In this document: one piece after another, positions 11,766-22,754 of the stretch | How the letters are laid out: every line of letters starts with the position of its first letter | How positions within the stretch are numbered: position 1 is the stretch's first letter | NCBI GenBank assembly: GCA_014526335.1 | Contig: JACTAT010000366.1 | Coordinates: forward strand, 193,048-257,047 | Reading direction: 5' to 3' | Length of the DNA stretch: 64,000 nucleotides | Origin: Chrysaora quinquecirrha | Lineage: Eukaryota; Cnidaria; Scyphozoa; Semaeostomeae; Pelagiidae | Position numbers and translations under genes: made by a program | Notes under the pieces: model-generated | Database searches by the model: none | Seen by the model: the letters and a program-made list of their open reading frames with translations, nothing else | What the model was told of the DNA's origin: nothing

Positions 11766-12159
11766 TTTTATAACTAACACAACCAACATAAAGTACACAT
11801 TTCGTCCTTTAATTTGATCTAAGAATGGAAAAGAAAACTTAAGAATTTACTTACTTGAACTGAGTCTTGATCACTATTGGAAAAACAAAATTTCTTCAAG
11901 AGAGCCTTCGACGAAATCGAAAAGTTGAAACTTGGAAACTCTGCTGTCTTCTGTCTGGCCAGACATGTTTTGTCTTGTTCACAGGAAGGCGTTTTTATTT
12001 TGTCAACAGAAACAATAGAAAGCGAAATTGACAAACAACTTCTTAAAAGACAAAAAATCGTATTTTTCCGGTTGAAGGTGGATACAAAATATTTCATCGT
12101 TTCGAAAATGGTGAAGAACTATTTCGCTTTCCCTTCTAGGAATTTTGAATTGTCTCTAA
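11766..12159. other. Unassigned single-copy-looking sequence
   Basis: Two short overlapping open frames run in opposite directions (about 11819-12188). Neither resembles a known family, and I see no convincing splice sites that would make them exons. Confidence 0.3.
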
Positions 12160-13035
12160 AACATGGAGTGTGGAATTACATAGAATGATTATGACATGGA
12201 ATCGAATGATGGAATGATGAAATGATCGGGTCGAATGGAATATTGGAACACCAATGCTGGCTGGGAATTTATGGAATGCTGGAATGGCAGATAAAGATTG
12301 CATGAAATGGAATGGCGAGAAACAGTGGAATGATTTTGTTGAATTAAATGGAATGACGGAATAGGATGAGATGATATGTAACGATGGCATGAAAGATTGA
12401 TTTGGTCGAATTTGATAATGGAATATCAATGAATGGCTTACAATGATGGAATTGTGGAATGGCACAGAATGATGGAATGAAATGAAATTGCGAGGAACAA
12501 TGGAACGATTGAGTGGAATTACATGGAATGGTGGAATGACGGAATGACGGAGTGTAATTGCATGGAATGATTGAACGACATGGAATGGAATTATGGAATG
12601 ATTGGGTCGAATTTAATAATGGAATGCCAATGAGTGGCTTCGAATAATGGAATGGTGGAATGGCACAGAATGATGGAATGAAATGGGATGGCGAGAAACA
12701 ATGGAACGATGGTGTGGAATTACATGGAATGATGATGATGATTGAGTGTAATGACATTGGTGGAATTGCACAGAATAATTGAATGGTATCGAATGGTGGA
12801 ATAGCATGGAATGGGATGGAAGGATGGGATGAGGAATAGTATGGAATGGTGGAATGATTGAGTTGAATAACATAGAATGATGGTATGATTGAATGTGATA
12901 ATATTGAAAATTGAATTGCATAGAATAAAGGAATGGCATAGAATGGTGGAATAACATGAATTGGCATCGACAGATGGAATGAGGAAAATCATGGAATGGT
13001 GGAATGATTGAGTTGAATAACATGGAATGATATAT
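12160..13035. repeat. GGAATG-type simple satellite, about 0.88 kb
   Basis: The stretch is a degenerate array of TGGAATG/ATGGAATGA words, with occasional unique segments repeated at a longer period (for example TGGAATGGCACAGAATGATGG twice). The minus-strand open frames here (HSIIPFHAIP-type peptides) are translations of the repeat, not genes. A short stretch in the opposite orientation lies at about 26281-26350. Confidence 0.85.
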
Positions 13036-13339
13036 CATACCCTAGACAAGCTGCTTGTTTTTGCTGTAGTTTGAAAGCAATCGTACTATCTTTTCGATAT
13101 TCTTTCACACAGACTTCCCAAGGATTACCCATCACTGCTTAATTATTGGCAGATATAAACTATCGTGTCACATTTTTCCAGTTCTTTGTCGTCAGAAATT
13201 GGCGTTGTTTGCAAGTAGTATTTCACACAAAAGCAACTTAGCTGTGGAGCGTATTTGTAATAATTGGCAAAATGGTAGCTACAAACAAATGACTCCCAAC
13301 AATGCTAGATGGTTAGATGTTATTGGAGAAATGTCCACG
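13036..13339. other. Unassigned sequence flanking a hAT-type insertion
   Basis: An 82-codon plus-strand frame begins at 13199, but it crosses into the transposon at 13348, so it is not a reliable gene. The stretch joins the sequence after 14152 if the element is removed. Confidence 0.3.
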
Positions 13340-13347
13340 CTACTAAA

Positions 13348-14144
13348 CAGGGCATTTTTTAACAGTGTAACTACTGGGGAACGTTCCCCAGTAGGCCCAA
13401 TGCCATCCCCAGTAGTGAGCGCCAAAATCATAGAATTTCCCCAGTAGTCTGGGCCCTTGTCAATTCCCACTTACCCACTTGAAAATCAACTGGTAGTTTT
13501 AAGTGAAAATTTCTTTAATTATCTGCAGCATGTATTTTAGGCATTTGCAGTATTGGTAAAGATATTGTTTGTTTGAGCTTCGTACAAGAACAAGATTTCG
13601 ACTTCGCGATGACGGTACAATGTATTTATAGTCAATACAGCCGTCAGTAGTGCACACTCCAAATTCTAAACCGTAGACAAGTAACGTCAGTCGTTTCTGG
13701 ACAATTTTTTTACGTTTCTGGACAATCGTGGGCGTCAGGCCATAAACTTCTAAGAGGTTCAGTTAAATTTTGGCGAAAACGTATCTTCTGTATCTTCTGT
13801 TTTCTTCAAAATCTGGGCTTCGCAAATTTAATAGAAGAGTCCTGAAATGATCAACAGAGCAACTCTAGCTACCCAATCTTTTAAAATTTTCCGGGGGAGC
13901 ATGCCCCGGACCCTCTAGATGCCTGCACCCTCGACGCTCTGAAGCCTTCTTTCTGCGGTGCCACTTCCTTCCAACCCCCCCCTCCCGTAAAGTTCTGTGG
14001 ATTTGCGCCCCTGTGCCTTTGCCTTTTTTGTTTTGAGGCAACTGTGAAAATCTTTAAAATGATGTATTTTACTTTCGCTTATTACGATTTTAGGCCCTTT
14101 TTCAAATTTTCCCCAGTAGTGAAAATTTCTTAAAAAATGCCCTG
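13348..14144. mobile_element. hAT-type MITE with perfect 8-bp target duplication
   Basis: The ends are CAGGGCATTTTTTAA and TTAAAAAATGCCCTG, followed inward by CACTACTGGGGAA-type inverted sequence. CTACTAAA occurs at 13340-13347 and again at 14145-14152, a perfect 8-bp duplication diagnostic of hAT. Near the left end a 24-bp palindrome is centred on GGGGAACGTTCCCC. No transposase is present. Confidence 0.88.
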
Positions 14145-14152
14145 CTACTAAA

Positions 14153-14639
14153 TATCCCTAAAGTCAACGTTCATAGATTCTATTCACTCGAAAGAATTCG
14201 GCTAGAACCTTTGGTAGGCTAATGCGGCAAATAGATGTTTCTTGCTTTGCTCACTAACGTAAATGTTGAGAAGTGTCACCGCCTTTGGGTGTTCCTTGGT
14301 TCCCAGTCCTCCCTGTTCCCACGTGCTGGTCACGTTTTGTCCCATGGTGACGACTCTCGAAACATTCGTCCGTTTTGAGCAGAGTTCGCAGACAGTTGGT
14401 AGCGTAACAGTTAGAGATAAAGCGCAAACGTTTGTATATAGCTTCTTATGTTTTGTTAATTGCTGAATTATATGCTTATAATATTATTCTGTGCCTTATC
14501 TCTTTTGGTGAGCTCAAACCCCAAATTCATAACAGTAAATTTTTTCTCTATATGTTGTATTGAAAATAACAAATCAAGCATGGTTAAAATCAATCCCTGG
14601 TGACTATTTCAAGAAGCCAATCACCGTGCCACCAACCTT
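14153..14639. other. Unassigned sequence
   Basis: I see no coding similarity. A 67-aa open frame at 14263-14466 has no recognisable motif. Confidence 0.3.
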
Positions 14640-15043
14640 AATCAATATAATCTTGCTATTTCCTTTTTTGGGTCTAAAATTGCAGTAAAATTTATTTTTC
14701 TGGGTCAGTCAATCCCGCAATTATTCTTTTGGGTTCATGAAATTCAAAATTATTTTTTTAGGTCTCCAAATACAATCATACAGTACAGTAATTCATAAGA
14801 CAGTAGAATCGATAGTATATCATATTATTACAGTTTTTTTGACAACTAAAAACAGTATTGTCGTGCTTTCGTCCTAAAACCTGAGGAAAGAGAGAAAGTT
14901 GATCACAACCTTAAAAATTGCAAAATTATTTTTTTGGGTCAATTTTCTTGCTTGAAATTATTTTTTTGGGTTTACGGTTGGCACCTCCGCCTGAGCACCC
15001 CTATCCTAGAGATTTATGAGTAACCCCCCCCCCTGGGAGTTAT
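14640..15043. mobile_element. Decayed G/C-tract inverted-repeat element
   Basis: The interior repeats TTTTTTTGGGTC words, and the right end reads GAGTAACCCCCCCCCCTGGGA. This resembles the right end and interior of the element at 10358-10688. The left end is not clear. Confidence 0.4.
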
Positions 15044-15067
15044 TTAGGTCATACATAGGACACATAG

Positions 15068-15445
15068 TAGTTAATTCTGTTTTTTGCTACTTCTAAAAAT
15101 TCTGCAAGGTTAACTTCTTCACCATTTTCAAACAATTTGATATCAACCATTACGCCTTTACTGCAGTATACTATCACCTCTTCCTTTTTCAAAGGAACAG
15201 TATGACTTTAATTGATGGAAAATTTTGTTTGATGAAAATTCGTTAACTGCCAGCTCTTCGTCTTGCTGGAGACGTGTCAAAGAAGACGCTGGATACCTTT
15301 TTCAGCAACAGCATTAAGACGACATATTACTGTATTTCTTTAAGTTCTTCCTCAAGGTACGGAACTTTTGATAAATCATCATTAATACGCGAGTATAGTT
15401 GCAGACAAATTTTGAATGGGTTGGTTTAACTTGCAAGGCAATCGA
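15068..15445 (-). pseudogene. Decayed fragment of a second cGAS-like/Mab-21 gene
   Basis: On the minus strand this matches the 3' coding region of the cGAS-like gene at about 3260-3755. Shared blocks include TGGAAAATTTTGTTTGATGA, CCAGCTCTTCGTCTTGCTGG and TTTTTGAATGGGT. Relative to that copy it lacks about 120-150 bases in the middle, has small indels that break the frame, and covers only the C-terminal part. It is a relic of a paralogue or a partial duplication. It has no start, no catalytic region and no open frame. Confidence 0.75.
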
Positions 15446-15744
15446 ACTTCGTTGGTCAATCATTTGAAGTTTTCATTACGAGCCACATTTTGCCGTTTCT
15501 CCACGTATCAAAACAATATAACTGACAAACAGATTTTGTCTAGCAATGTCCCAGAAGGGGGCGAGAGACAGCCTTTTCATGGGAAATCAGGTTTGTCCGT
15601 AATGGATCTGTTTGTCACCTAATGATGTTCTTCTCCATTTCACAGTCAGAAATGAAAATATCTTTCATTCTGAAAATACGCTGAAAATACACACATGCAT
15701 AAGGCTATTTTAGGGACCAATACTTGAAATTTTGGAACACTCTG

Positions 15745-16259
15745 TACACAAATTTTTTATAAGGAAGGTTATTTTCGGAAGGTAGTACTCGGATAGGCAA
15801 AAACTAAAGTAATTTCTAGTACTGGATCGGAGACTGCTCAAGGCATGTGAAACATTAAATCTTTGAATGCTTCCATTTTGCATTTACACTCTTCTTTATC
15901 CTTATAAGAATATTGAGGCTCATCCAATTATTAAGAATATTGTAAGAATATTGCTCAGCCTCAGCTCGCATTATTTGTGCTCATTTTTCAGAAGTTGCCT
16001 GTTTTGCAATGTTATAACGAAACTTCATGATCGTTAACATCATTCTTATTCTTATAGTAATCGTTAAATTTTTCTTTCGCTCGACCATTTCCTCGTAATG
16101 ACATACTGTAATTTTTCTTTTAACTATGTTCCCCTGAAACCATATCAGGTTTGAAAAAATAAGAATACTTTAAGAATATATTCAAGCTCAAAACGGACAT
16201 TTCTTAAGAACATTGAGGCTGTAAAAAAATTTATAGTATTCTTATAAAAAAAGAGTGTA
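15745..16259. mobile_element. Hairpin MITE, GAAT subtype
   Basis: The left end is TACACAAATTTTTTATAAGGAAG and the right end GTATTCTTATAAAAAAAGAGTGTA. The word TAAGAAT occurs at least five times inside, several as TAAGAATATTG. The left end has drifted to GGAAG. Confidence 0.6.
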
Positions 16260-16676
16260 CTGATTTATATAGTTTAACCACAACTAGCGATGGACAGCAC
16301 ACATGGGGTTTTCAGAACAGTAAAGTAAATAGTATGATATTAGCCATAAATAGGCTTTAATCCCCCCCTCCATGTTAATACCAAAAAACCGAAACCCAGT
16401 CAGGAAGTTGGGCGTTTGTGCATCAGCCAAATGAGATGGCCTCCAAAGGGCTTCTGGAGCGTATGCATTACCCTTATATGGTCCTTGGTCGTCTAGCCTA
16501 AAAGCCCTTAAGTGGTCCTTAAAGATAAAGTCAGTGACTGGGACAAAGAAAGAATTTCCGGCCCACTGCAAACACCACTTCTGCTCCCGGTCCTCAAGCC
16601 TTAGCTATCCGTTAACTGCCTGACCACAACAAACACTTCGGTGGCTAATGCACCTTGCTTGCCACTGAAGGAAGTG
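16260..16676. other. Unassigned sequence
   Basis: A 95-aa minus-strand open frame (16284-16571) has no recognisable motif. I see no convincing exon. Confidence 0.3.
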
Positions 16677-17158
16677 CCCGGGGGTACTTCAATGTGCCCA
16701 TGATTAGACGTGAATCTGGACTTTAACAAAAGCACCCATTTGTATGATAAGATTTTCAAGGATTTCTGACCCATTTGCATGGAAATCGGGAAATTTCAAG
16801 CCCTTGTGTATGAATTTGGTTGATTTTAAAACCCTTTCACAGTGCTAGAATTCACGAAAAGTCTCGCAAAATCGAATCTGACGGCGATTCTTTGCTATCA
16901 ATGTGACCGAGCTCTGTTGTTGCTGCTAATTCATCGTTTCGAAAGCAAAAAAACATAGTAGAAAGGTTGTCAGCCACTTTGCGGTAAATCATTACGGGAC
17001 CTATTAGTAAGAAAATCCTAAATAAACTACCAGCCCATCAACCAGAATCGAGCAGAATATCAGACCCATGTGTAGAGAATTTCAGTCGAAAAAACCCATC
17101 CATATGAGCAGCACGTCCAGTATGTCTACATATTGAAGTACCCCCCCCCCCCCCCGGG
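16677..17158. mobile_element. CCCGGGGGTACTT-ended inverted-repeat element
   Basis: The left end is CCCGGGGGTACTTCAATGTG and the right end CATATTGAAGTACC..CCCCGGG, an inverted repeat. The interior has CCCATATGAGCAGCACGTCC-like words shared with copies at 20858-21231, 21827-22108, 47440-47572 and 58648-58817. Confidence 0.65.
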
Positions 17159-17636
17159 AGGAAGCGGCAAACGTCAGTTGATCTAATGAGAAGTCAGAAA
17201 GTCGACCAATAAAACTATTGCCCAGAGAGGAAAAACCCAGCCGAGTTACGAAAGAGGAAACATTTTATGTTTTTTCACTTAATAGAATGGTTTAGAGAGG
17301 GAAGAGACATATCTGTGTTATATACAATTATATAATTCGATAATGATGGATGAATAAAACAGGAAAACTATCGAAACTTGCGTTTTGATCTATTTTCCGT
17401 GTTGAAGTTTGGTAATCACATTCTTGTGTTGGGTGGATTTGACGTCGGTCAGAAGAAGTTATGGGCTCTCTAAGCTTCACATTGTTTTCTTTGCTGGTTC
17501 GTGTACTTCTGTTTTCATATTTTGCTTGCAAAATTAGTTAAGACATAAACAAGCAAGCAGAAATTTTTTCTTTCAGTGCAGTATAACTTTTTTAAAATTA
17601 AAAATTTTTAAAATACAGTTGTTGTCTTTTTTCTAG

Positions 17637-17702
17637 GTGATCTTTGCAGCTGTAGCTCTGTCACCTGGTTCTTCCGAACCTGTACCAAGAAGGGGACGAG
17701 AA
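17637..17702 (+). CDS. Possible 5' exon of the antistasin-like gene
   Basis: It has a strong acceptor (GTCTTTTTTCTAG) and a donor (GTATAC), with 66 nt between. In the frame that enters after one base and leaves with one base it reads DLCSCSSVTWFFRTC.., Cys-rich and in the same 1-1 phase as the downstream tandem exons. In another frame it reads VIFAAVALSPG.., which looks like part of a signal peptide. The phase match supports a link to the exon at 18893, but no start-codon exon was found. Confidence 0.35.
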
Positions 17703-17942
17703 GTATACTTTTGTGTTTATTCCTACCTCATTCAGCAAAATTATTTTCTTGCTGCTAGATAAACGCTAATTTTGAGTTCGTCTGTTTCAAAACTTGTGGC
17801 ATTGTATATTTCGATTCTTCTGTACCGTAACGCGTGAATCTTGACAATGCCTCGACGAAATTGCATTTTTTATACAAGAAGACACGTTTCCTGTCTTATA
17901 ACTTTCCAAATTCAAGCTGAAGAGCCTTTCTGATTACAGATG

Positions 17943-18379
17943 TGGGTCGTTAAGGGGTTGCAGGGAACACGCGAAATGTATCCAGGGAAAAAGGAACATG
18001 ACCATGATCAAAATTAAAAGGAAACCAGGGAATATCGGGAAACTGTGATCAGATACAACCCTTTTAATATTCTCTACGATTCACGTGTAGAGAATATGGT
18101 AAGGAATAACAAGAGAGAATGAGACATCTTGTGACAACAGAACAGAACCTAAACTACAACTAACAATAAAATTAAATATATATCGGTCTTGGTGGCATAG
18201 GGCGACCATATCCAGTCTATAAGTCATTGAGTACACGAGTCACTATATTACATCACAATATTACAACCCTCCCTATCAATGCTCTTGACTATCAATCTGA
18301 AAAATATGCCTGCAAAACTCCAGGGAATAAGGGAATTTGTTAGGGGAACAGGGCAACATGTAACTCCCTAACCGACCCT
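17943..18379. mobile_element. Inverted-repeat element with GGGTCG-TTA-GGG ends
   Basis: The left end GGGTCGTTAAGGGGTTGCAG and the right end CTCCCTAACCGACCC are inverted repeats. Inside are words such as AACACGCGAAATGTATCCAG. An inverted, diverged relative (CTGGATACATTTCTCGTGTT) lies in a VPS37A-like intron at about 54255-54475. Confidence 0.5.
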
Positions 18380-18892
18380 CAAAGTTAATTTCTTGCTGCT
18401 GGCAAAACGTCTTTATATCTTTCGTTTCTTCACTATCAAAATCCGTGAATCTTAAGAATTCCCCGCGTTATTCCTCGTCCCGTCCTCGTCACACTTTAAA
18501 GGATAAAAATCATATGTCCTGTTGTATAACTTTCCGTAACTTTCCGAAATCGACTTGAAGAACCTTTCTGCCTTCAGATCTTGTCCTCAGATGGCAGAGC
18601 TACCTCTCCTATATTTTCAGACTTTAAGTTTTTGGATTGGGACTTAGTCTACATATTGATCGACTTAATGAGCAAAAATGGTTTTAAGTAACATCAAAAA
18701 GCATAGTGTGATGTTGATTGCTTTTTGGATTGGACAATGTACTCAATTGGCTTCGTTGTCAGCCTTTGCTTGCTATCCAAATGTAGCACTTCGTTTTCAA
18801 TCCAAGCCCATCTTCCAATTGTGTTTTTGTCGTCCTTGTCAGTCTACGAAGAAGATTTCGTTTCTTTGAATTCTGTTTCGTTATCATTGCAG

Positions 18893-20333
18893 AATGTCCT
18901 CCCGCAAACTGTCGCCCATGTCCCCCTGGCAAGCAACAACGTAATGGTTACGTTAACGGCTGCAGAACTTGCAGATGTGGTGAGTCTTAAAAACCAGCGT
19001 ATATTACTTTTAATTCTTCACGAGCAGCAAACCAAACTTTAGTTTAATCCTGGTTGTTAACCAGACAGAGCAGAACAAGAGATTTGGTTTCTTTGACCCT
19101 CATATTTCAATATCATTGCAGTGTGCCCTCAAAATAGCTGCCGTCCATGCCCCCCTGGTAAGCAACAACGTAATGTTTACGCTGACGGCTGCAGAACTTG
19201 CAGATGTGGTGAGTCTTAAAAACCAGCGTATATTTACTTTTTATTCTTCATAAGCAACAAACCAAACTTTAGTTTAATCCTGGTTGTTAACCAGACAGAG
19301 CAGAACAAGAGATTTGGTTTCTGTGACCCTCATATTTCAATATCATTGCAGTGTGCCCTCAAAATAGCTGCCGTCCATGCCTCCCTGGTAAGCAACAACG
19401 TAATGTTTACGTTTACGGCTGCAGAACTTGCAGATGTGGTGAGTCTTAAAAACCAGCGTATATTACTTCTAATTCTTCACGAGCAACAAACCAAACTTTA
19501 GTTTAATCCTGGTTGTTAACCAGACAGAGCAGAGCAAGAGATTTGGTTTCTTTCACCCTCATATTTCAATATCATTGCAGTGTGCCCTCAAAATAGCTGC
19601 CGTCCATGCCCCCTTGGCAAGCAACAACGTAATGTTTATGTTAACGGCTGCAGAACTTGCAGATGTGGTGAGTCTTAAAAACCAGCGTATATTACTTCTA
19701 ATTCTTCACGAGCAACAAACCAAACTTTAGTTTAATCCTGGTTGTTAACCAGACATAACAGAGCAAGAGATTTGGTTTCTTTGACCCTCATATTTCAATA
19801 TCATTGCAGTGTGCCCTCAAAATAGCTGCCGTCCATGCCCCCTTGGCAAGCAACAACGTAATGTTTATGTTAACGGCTGCAGAACTTGCAGATGTGGTGA
19901 GTCTTAAAAACCAGCGTATATTACTTCTAATTCTTCACGAGCAACAAACCAAACTTTAGTTTAATCCTGGTTGTTAACCAGACATAACAGAGCAAGAGAT
20001 TTGGTTTCTTTGACCCTCATATTTCAATATCATTGCAGTGTGCCCTCAAAATAGCTGCCGTCCATGCCCCCTTGGCAAGCAACAACGTAATGTTTATGTT
20101 AACGGCTGCAGAACTTGCAGATGTGGTGAGTCTTAAAAAAAGTTTATATCTACTTTTCATATCCTTGTTCAAGAAAATAAACTTTAATTTCAACCTGCTC
20201 ACTCGGAGCAAGAGATTTCGGTCCTCTGAAATCGGTCTTATTATTATTGCAGAATGCCCTCGCAGATATTGTCGTCCATGTCCTCGTGGTCAGCGTTACG
20301 TTTACCTTAACGGCTGCCGAACTTGCAGATGTG
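18893..20333 (+). repeat. Tandem 229-bp exon-plus-intron repeat, about 6.3 units
   Basis: Unit starts are spaced 229, 230, 229, 229, 229 and 214 bp. Units 2 to 6 are almost identical through exon and intron, including a shared CTGGTTGTTAACCAGACA segment. The first and last units are more diverged, the usual pattern when a tandem array is homogenised from the middle. Confidence 0.9.
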
Positions 20334-20643
20334 GTAAGTTCTCTATTACCAGTAGGTTCTTATGCATGTCATCTGACAATTCTTTGTCGATGTTTGCTTA
20401 TACTACTAAAAGTTTAAGTCATCAATCTGCCCTTGCTTTCCTCATTTGCCCATTTCTATTTAAATAAGTTTTTCCTTGTAACTTATTTTGGCCTCTGTCT
20501 TACATTCAAGCAAGATAACATTAGCTTGATTCAAGTCTAGAGGACAATTTTCGGTAACTTTTTGTTAGTGCCTGCATTCTTCAAAATCTTTTGTAGTTTC
20601 TATAAGCGTGACTCTTTCTTCATTTCTAGTAAACATGGGATGA
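18893..20643 (+). CDS. Antistasin-like tandem-repeat secreted protein (7 repeat exons + terminal exon)
   Basis: Seven exons lie at 18893-18979, 19122-19208, 19352-19438, 19581-19667, 19810-19896, 20039-20125 and 20253-20333. Six are 87 nt and the last 81 nt, all phase 1-1, each with a TTGCAG acceptor and GTGAGT or GTAAGT donor. Each encodes one Cys-rich module of the form CPxxxCRPCPxG...NGCRTCRC, the pattern of antistasin-type protease inhibitor domains. A terminal exon from 20630 adds VNMG and a stop at 20641-20643. Units recur every 229-230 bp with near-identical introns, so the array grew by recent tandem duplication. The family is secreted and inhibits serine proteases. The 5' end is unresolved: a signal-peptide-like frame at 18678 (MVLSNIKKHSVMLIAFW) cannot be joined to the first repeat exon without a stop codon, whereas the exon at 17637 fits in phase. 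Confidence 0.75.
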
Positions 20644-20857
20644 TATAAAGTACTTGGTAAAAGCTACTGTTTTGGATTCACACTTTGCTGTATCGCTGAA
20701 TATTGCTGGAACTGTGTTTAGCAGCCCTCCGCTGCCTCTTTTTAACATAAATGCAATTGCTATTAAATATGTATGTATCATGATTTTTTTCAATGGAACT
20801 GCTGCATACTGTATAACTGTCGGCTCTTGTACTCTTGTCCAAACTCATTGGTGGCTC

Positions 20858-21231
20858 CCCGGGGGGGGGGGGGGGTACGTCACTTATGAATCGACGGGGA
20901 CGTGCCGCCCAGACTTCGGAAACCCACCCACATATAATGTAAACCTTTGCAGAAACAGACCCTATTTTATGAGTAGAAAAGCGGAATATAAGAATAATAA
21001 GACTTTCTAGACCTATTTATTGCTTGATATTGTACTAAGAACATCTTTGACGCGATTTTGCCATTTTTCTGACCGAATTAAAGTTAAACTTTCGACATTT
21101 CTTCAATTTGCCACCCACTTTTATGGGGTTTTGGTTAAAATCATACCCGTGTTTAGAGAATTTCAGTGCTCAAAACCCACCCATATGGGCGGCACATACC
21201 CGTACCCAAATTATACTAAGTACCCCCGGGG
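20858..21231. mobile_element. CCCGGGGG-TAC-ended inverted-repeat element
   Basis: It starts CCC with a long G run then TACGTCACTTATGAATCGAC, and ends CTAAGTACCCCCGGG. It shares the internal CCCATATGGGCGGCACATACC block with the copy at 47440-47572. Confidence 0.65.
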
Positions 21232-21269
21232 GTGGCTCATCCTTCATACCCCCTTTCAATAAAATAAAA

Positions 21270-21530
21270 CTCTATCTGGACCAGGGGGGCTGGGGGGCTA
21301 AAATAGCCCCCACCTACATTTCTTTACACAACTCAAATGCATGAGACGAAGCTTGATTAATGTACCTGACATTACCTAAAGATAATCTGCGTACTTGTGA
21401 TGTGTTAGTTTCCATGGTTACTAATGAGCCATTGCCATAGCATCTATGTTGAAAATTGTCTCTATTTGACTAAAAATTCAGTGTAATTTATTTGATACAA
21501 AAGAATTCTCATATCTAATTTTAAGGAAAA
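21270..21530. mobile_element. Truncated copy of the TTAA/piggyBac-like MITE
   Basis: CTCTATCTGGACCAGGGGGG is followed by GGGGGCTAAAATAGCCCCC and then sequence parallel to 8816-9010, for example TTTCCATGGTTACTAATGA. The right half and right end are missing. Confidence 0.65.
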
Positions 21531-21826
21531 TTTATCGCTGCACATTTCTCAAACTGTAGGGGGTTTTGGATAGAGCTTTCAAGAAATTTTTTGCTGACCA
21601 CGCCCTTTACTTTTGCTATAAACGTGACCAACCCCCTTTTTGCACCAGAAAGTTGTAAGACAAGACATAAAAAATAGTTGATAGAGAGGAAATAGTGATT
21701 GTTGTATATCTCAATCAAAGGAACTGTTGAGGGAAGATTGATACTCTTGTTTGGCAGCTTTTGACTGTCCCTTGCTTTAGCCGTTGCAAAGTTGCAGGCC
21801 GAGGATCACAGCGAGCCGAAAATTCT

Positions 21827-22108
21827 CCAGGGGTACTCCCTAATGTAGGCTGACAGGTATGTGCCCCTCATATGGGTGGGTTTTTCTTCGAAAATTCCCT
21901 ACAACTGGGTCTGATTTATGCCAAAAATACCTTAAAAGTAGGTATAGAATCGAATTTCCCTATCATTTGGTACACAAATTCATACAAAAGTCATAAAACT
22001 GGGTGGCTGAATTTGTAAAAAAATACCTTAAAGGTGGGTTGGTTTGTAAAAACTGAGGGGCACAACCCTGTAAATTTCAGGGTCAAGTACCAGCCCCCCC
22101 CCCCCCCG
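21827..22108. mobile_element. Copy of the C/G-tract TAC-ended element
   Basis: The left end is CCAGGGGTACTCC and the right end CAAGTACCAG with a C run. Internal CATATGGGTGGGTT words match the family. Both ends are diverged. Confidence 0.5.
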
Positions 22109-22179
22109 AGTGAAAATTGCTTGCAAGCAAGAATGCGGCCGCATTTTGAAAGGAGGGAATGGATTGTAACGGGGCAAAT

Positions 22180-22747
22180 GCACGCTTTTTTTACAAACAA
22201 CTTAGGATTTTGGTCAGATCTCAAGTTGCTTACTCAAGTTGCTTATTTTTTTTGCCAAAATCTGGATCTAAAGTTGCTTATTGGTTGCTAAATTTTATTC
22301 ATCTAATATTCGCAATTATATATGTAAGTCAGAGTTAGGAAAATGTTACGGTCACACGGTCATTGACCGGAGGAAGGTCAATATTTTACCACACCCAAAA
22401 CACGCCCATTTTTCATTGTTTAGTGAGGAAGGTTTTCTGCTAGGAGTATTTTCGCCTGGAGGAAGCTTGAACACTTTTCTGGATTCTGAATGGAAAATAA
22501 GAAGAGAAGTCATATTTTCGATCGTTCAGTAGCTACTCCTTGCAGTTTTTTCACTAGAGTTCTATTTCTGTTGTTTTAACGTGGTTTTTTTGTTTCATAG
22601 AGCAATCTCTTCTCTTTCTATTTTCGTGAGAAATAAAATTTTTCTGTTGCTTAAGATTATATTTGTACAGAACTGAAGATGCTTAATAATTTTTCAAATC
22701 ATGTTCAGTTGCTTATAAACGAGAGTTGCCTATAAAAAAATCGTGTA
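22180..22747. mobile_element. Hairpin MITE, GTTGC subtype
   Basis: The left end is GCACGCTTTTTTTACAAACAAC and the right end GAGTTGCCTATAAAAAAATCGTGTA. The word GTTGCTTA occurs five times inside, in place of the GTTCCTTA or GTTCTTA words of other copies. Confidence 0.65.
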
Positions 22748-22754
22748 CTTCAAG

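Noticed and set aside
12136..13038. 207-aa and related minus-strand proteins rich in HSIIPF
   Set aside because: Artefacts of the GGAATG satellite.
18678..18869. Signal-peptide exon of the antistasin-like gene
   Set aside because: The hydrophobic start is attractive, but every reasonable donor gives a TAA stop or a phase mismatch with the first repeat exon.
18893..20333. CRISPR-like regular spacing
   Set aside because: The 229-bp units are exon plus intron with splice sites and a Cys-rich frame; the host is an animal genome.
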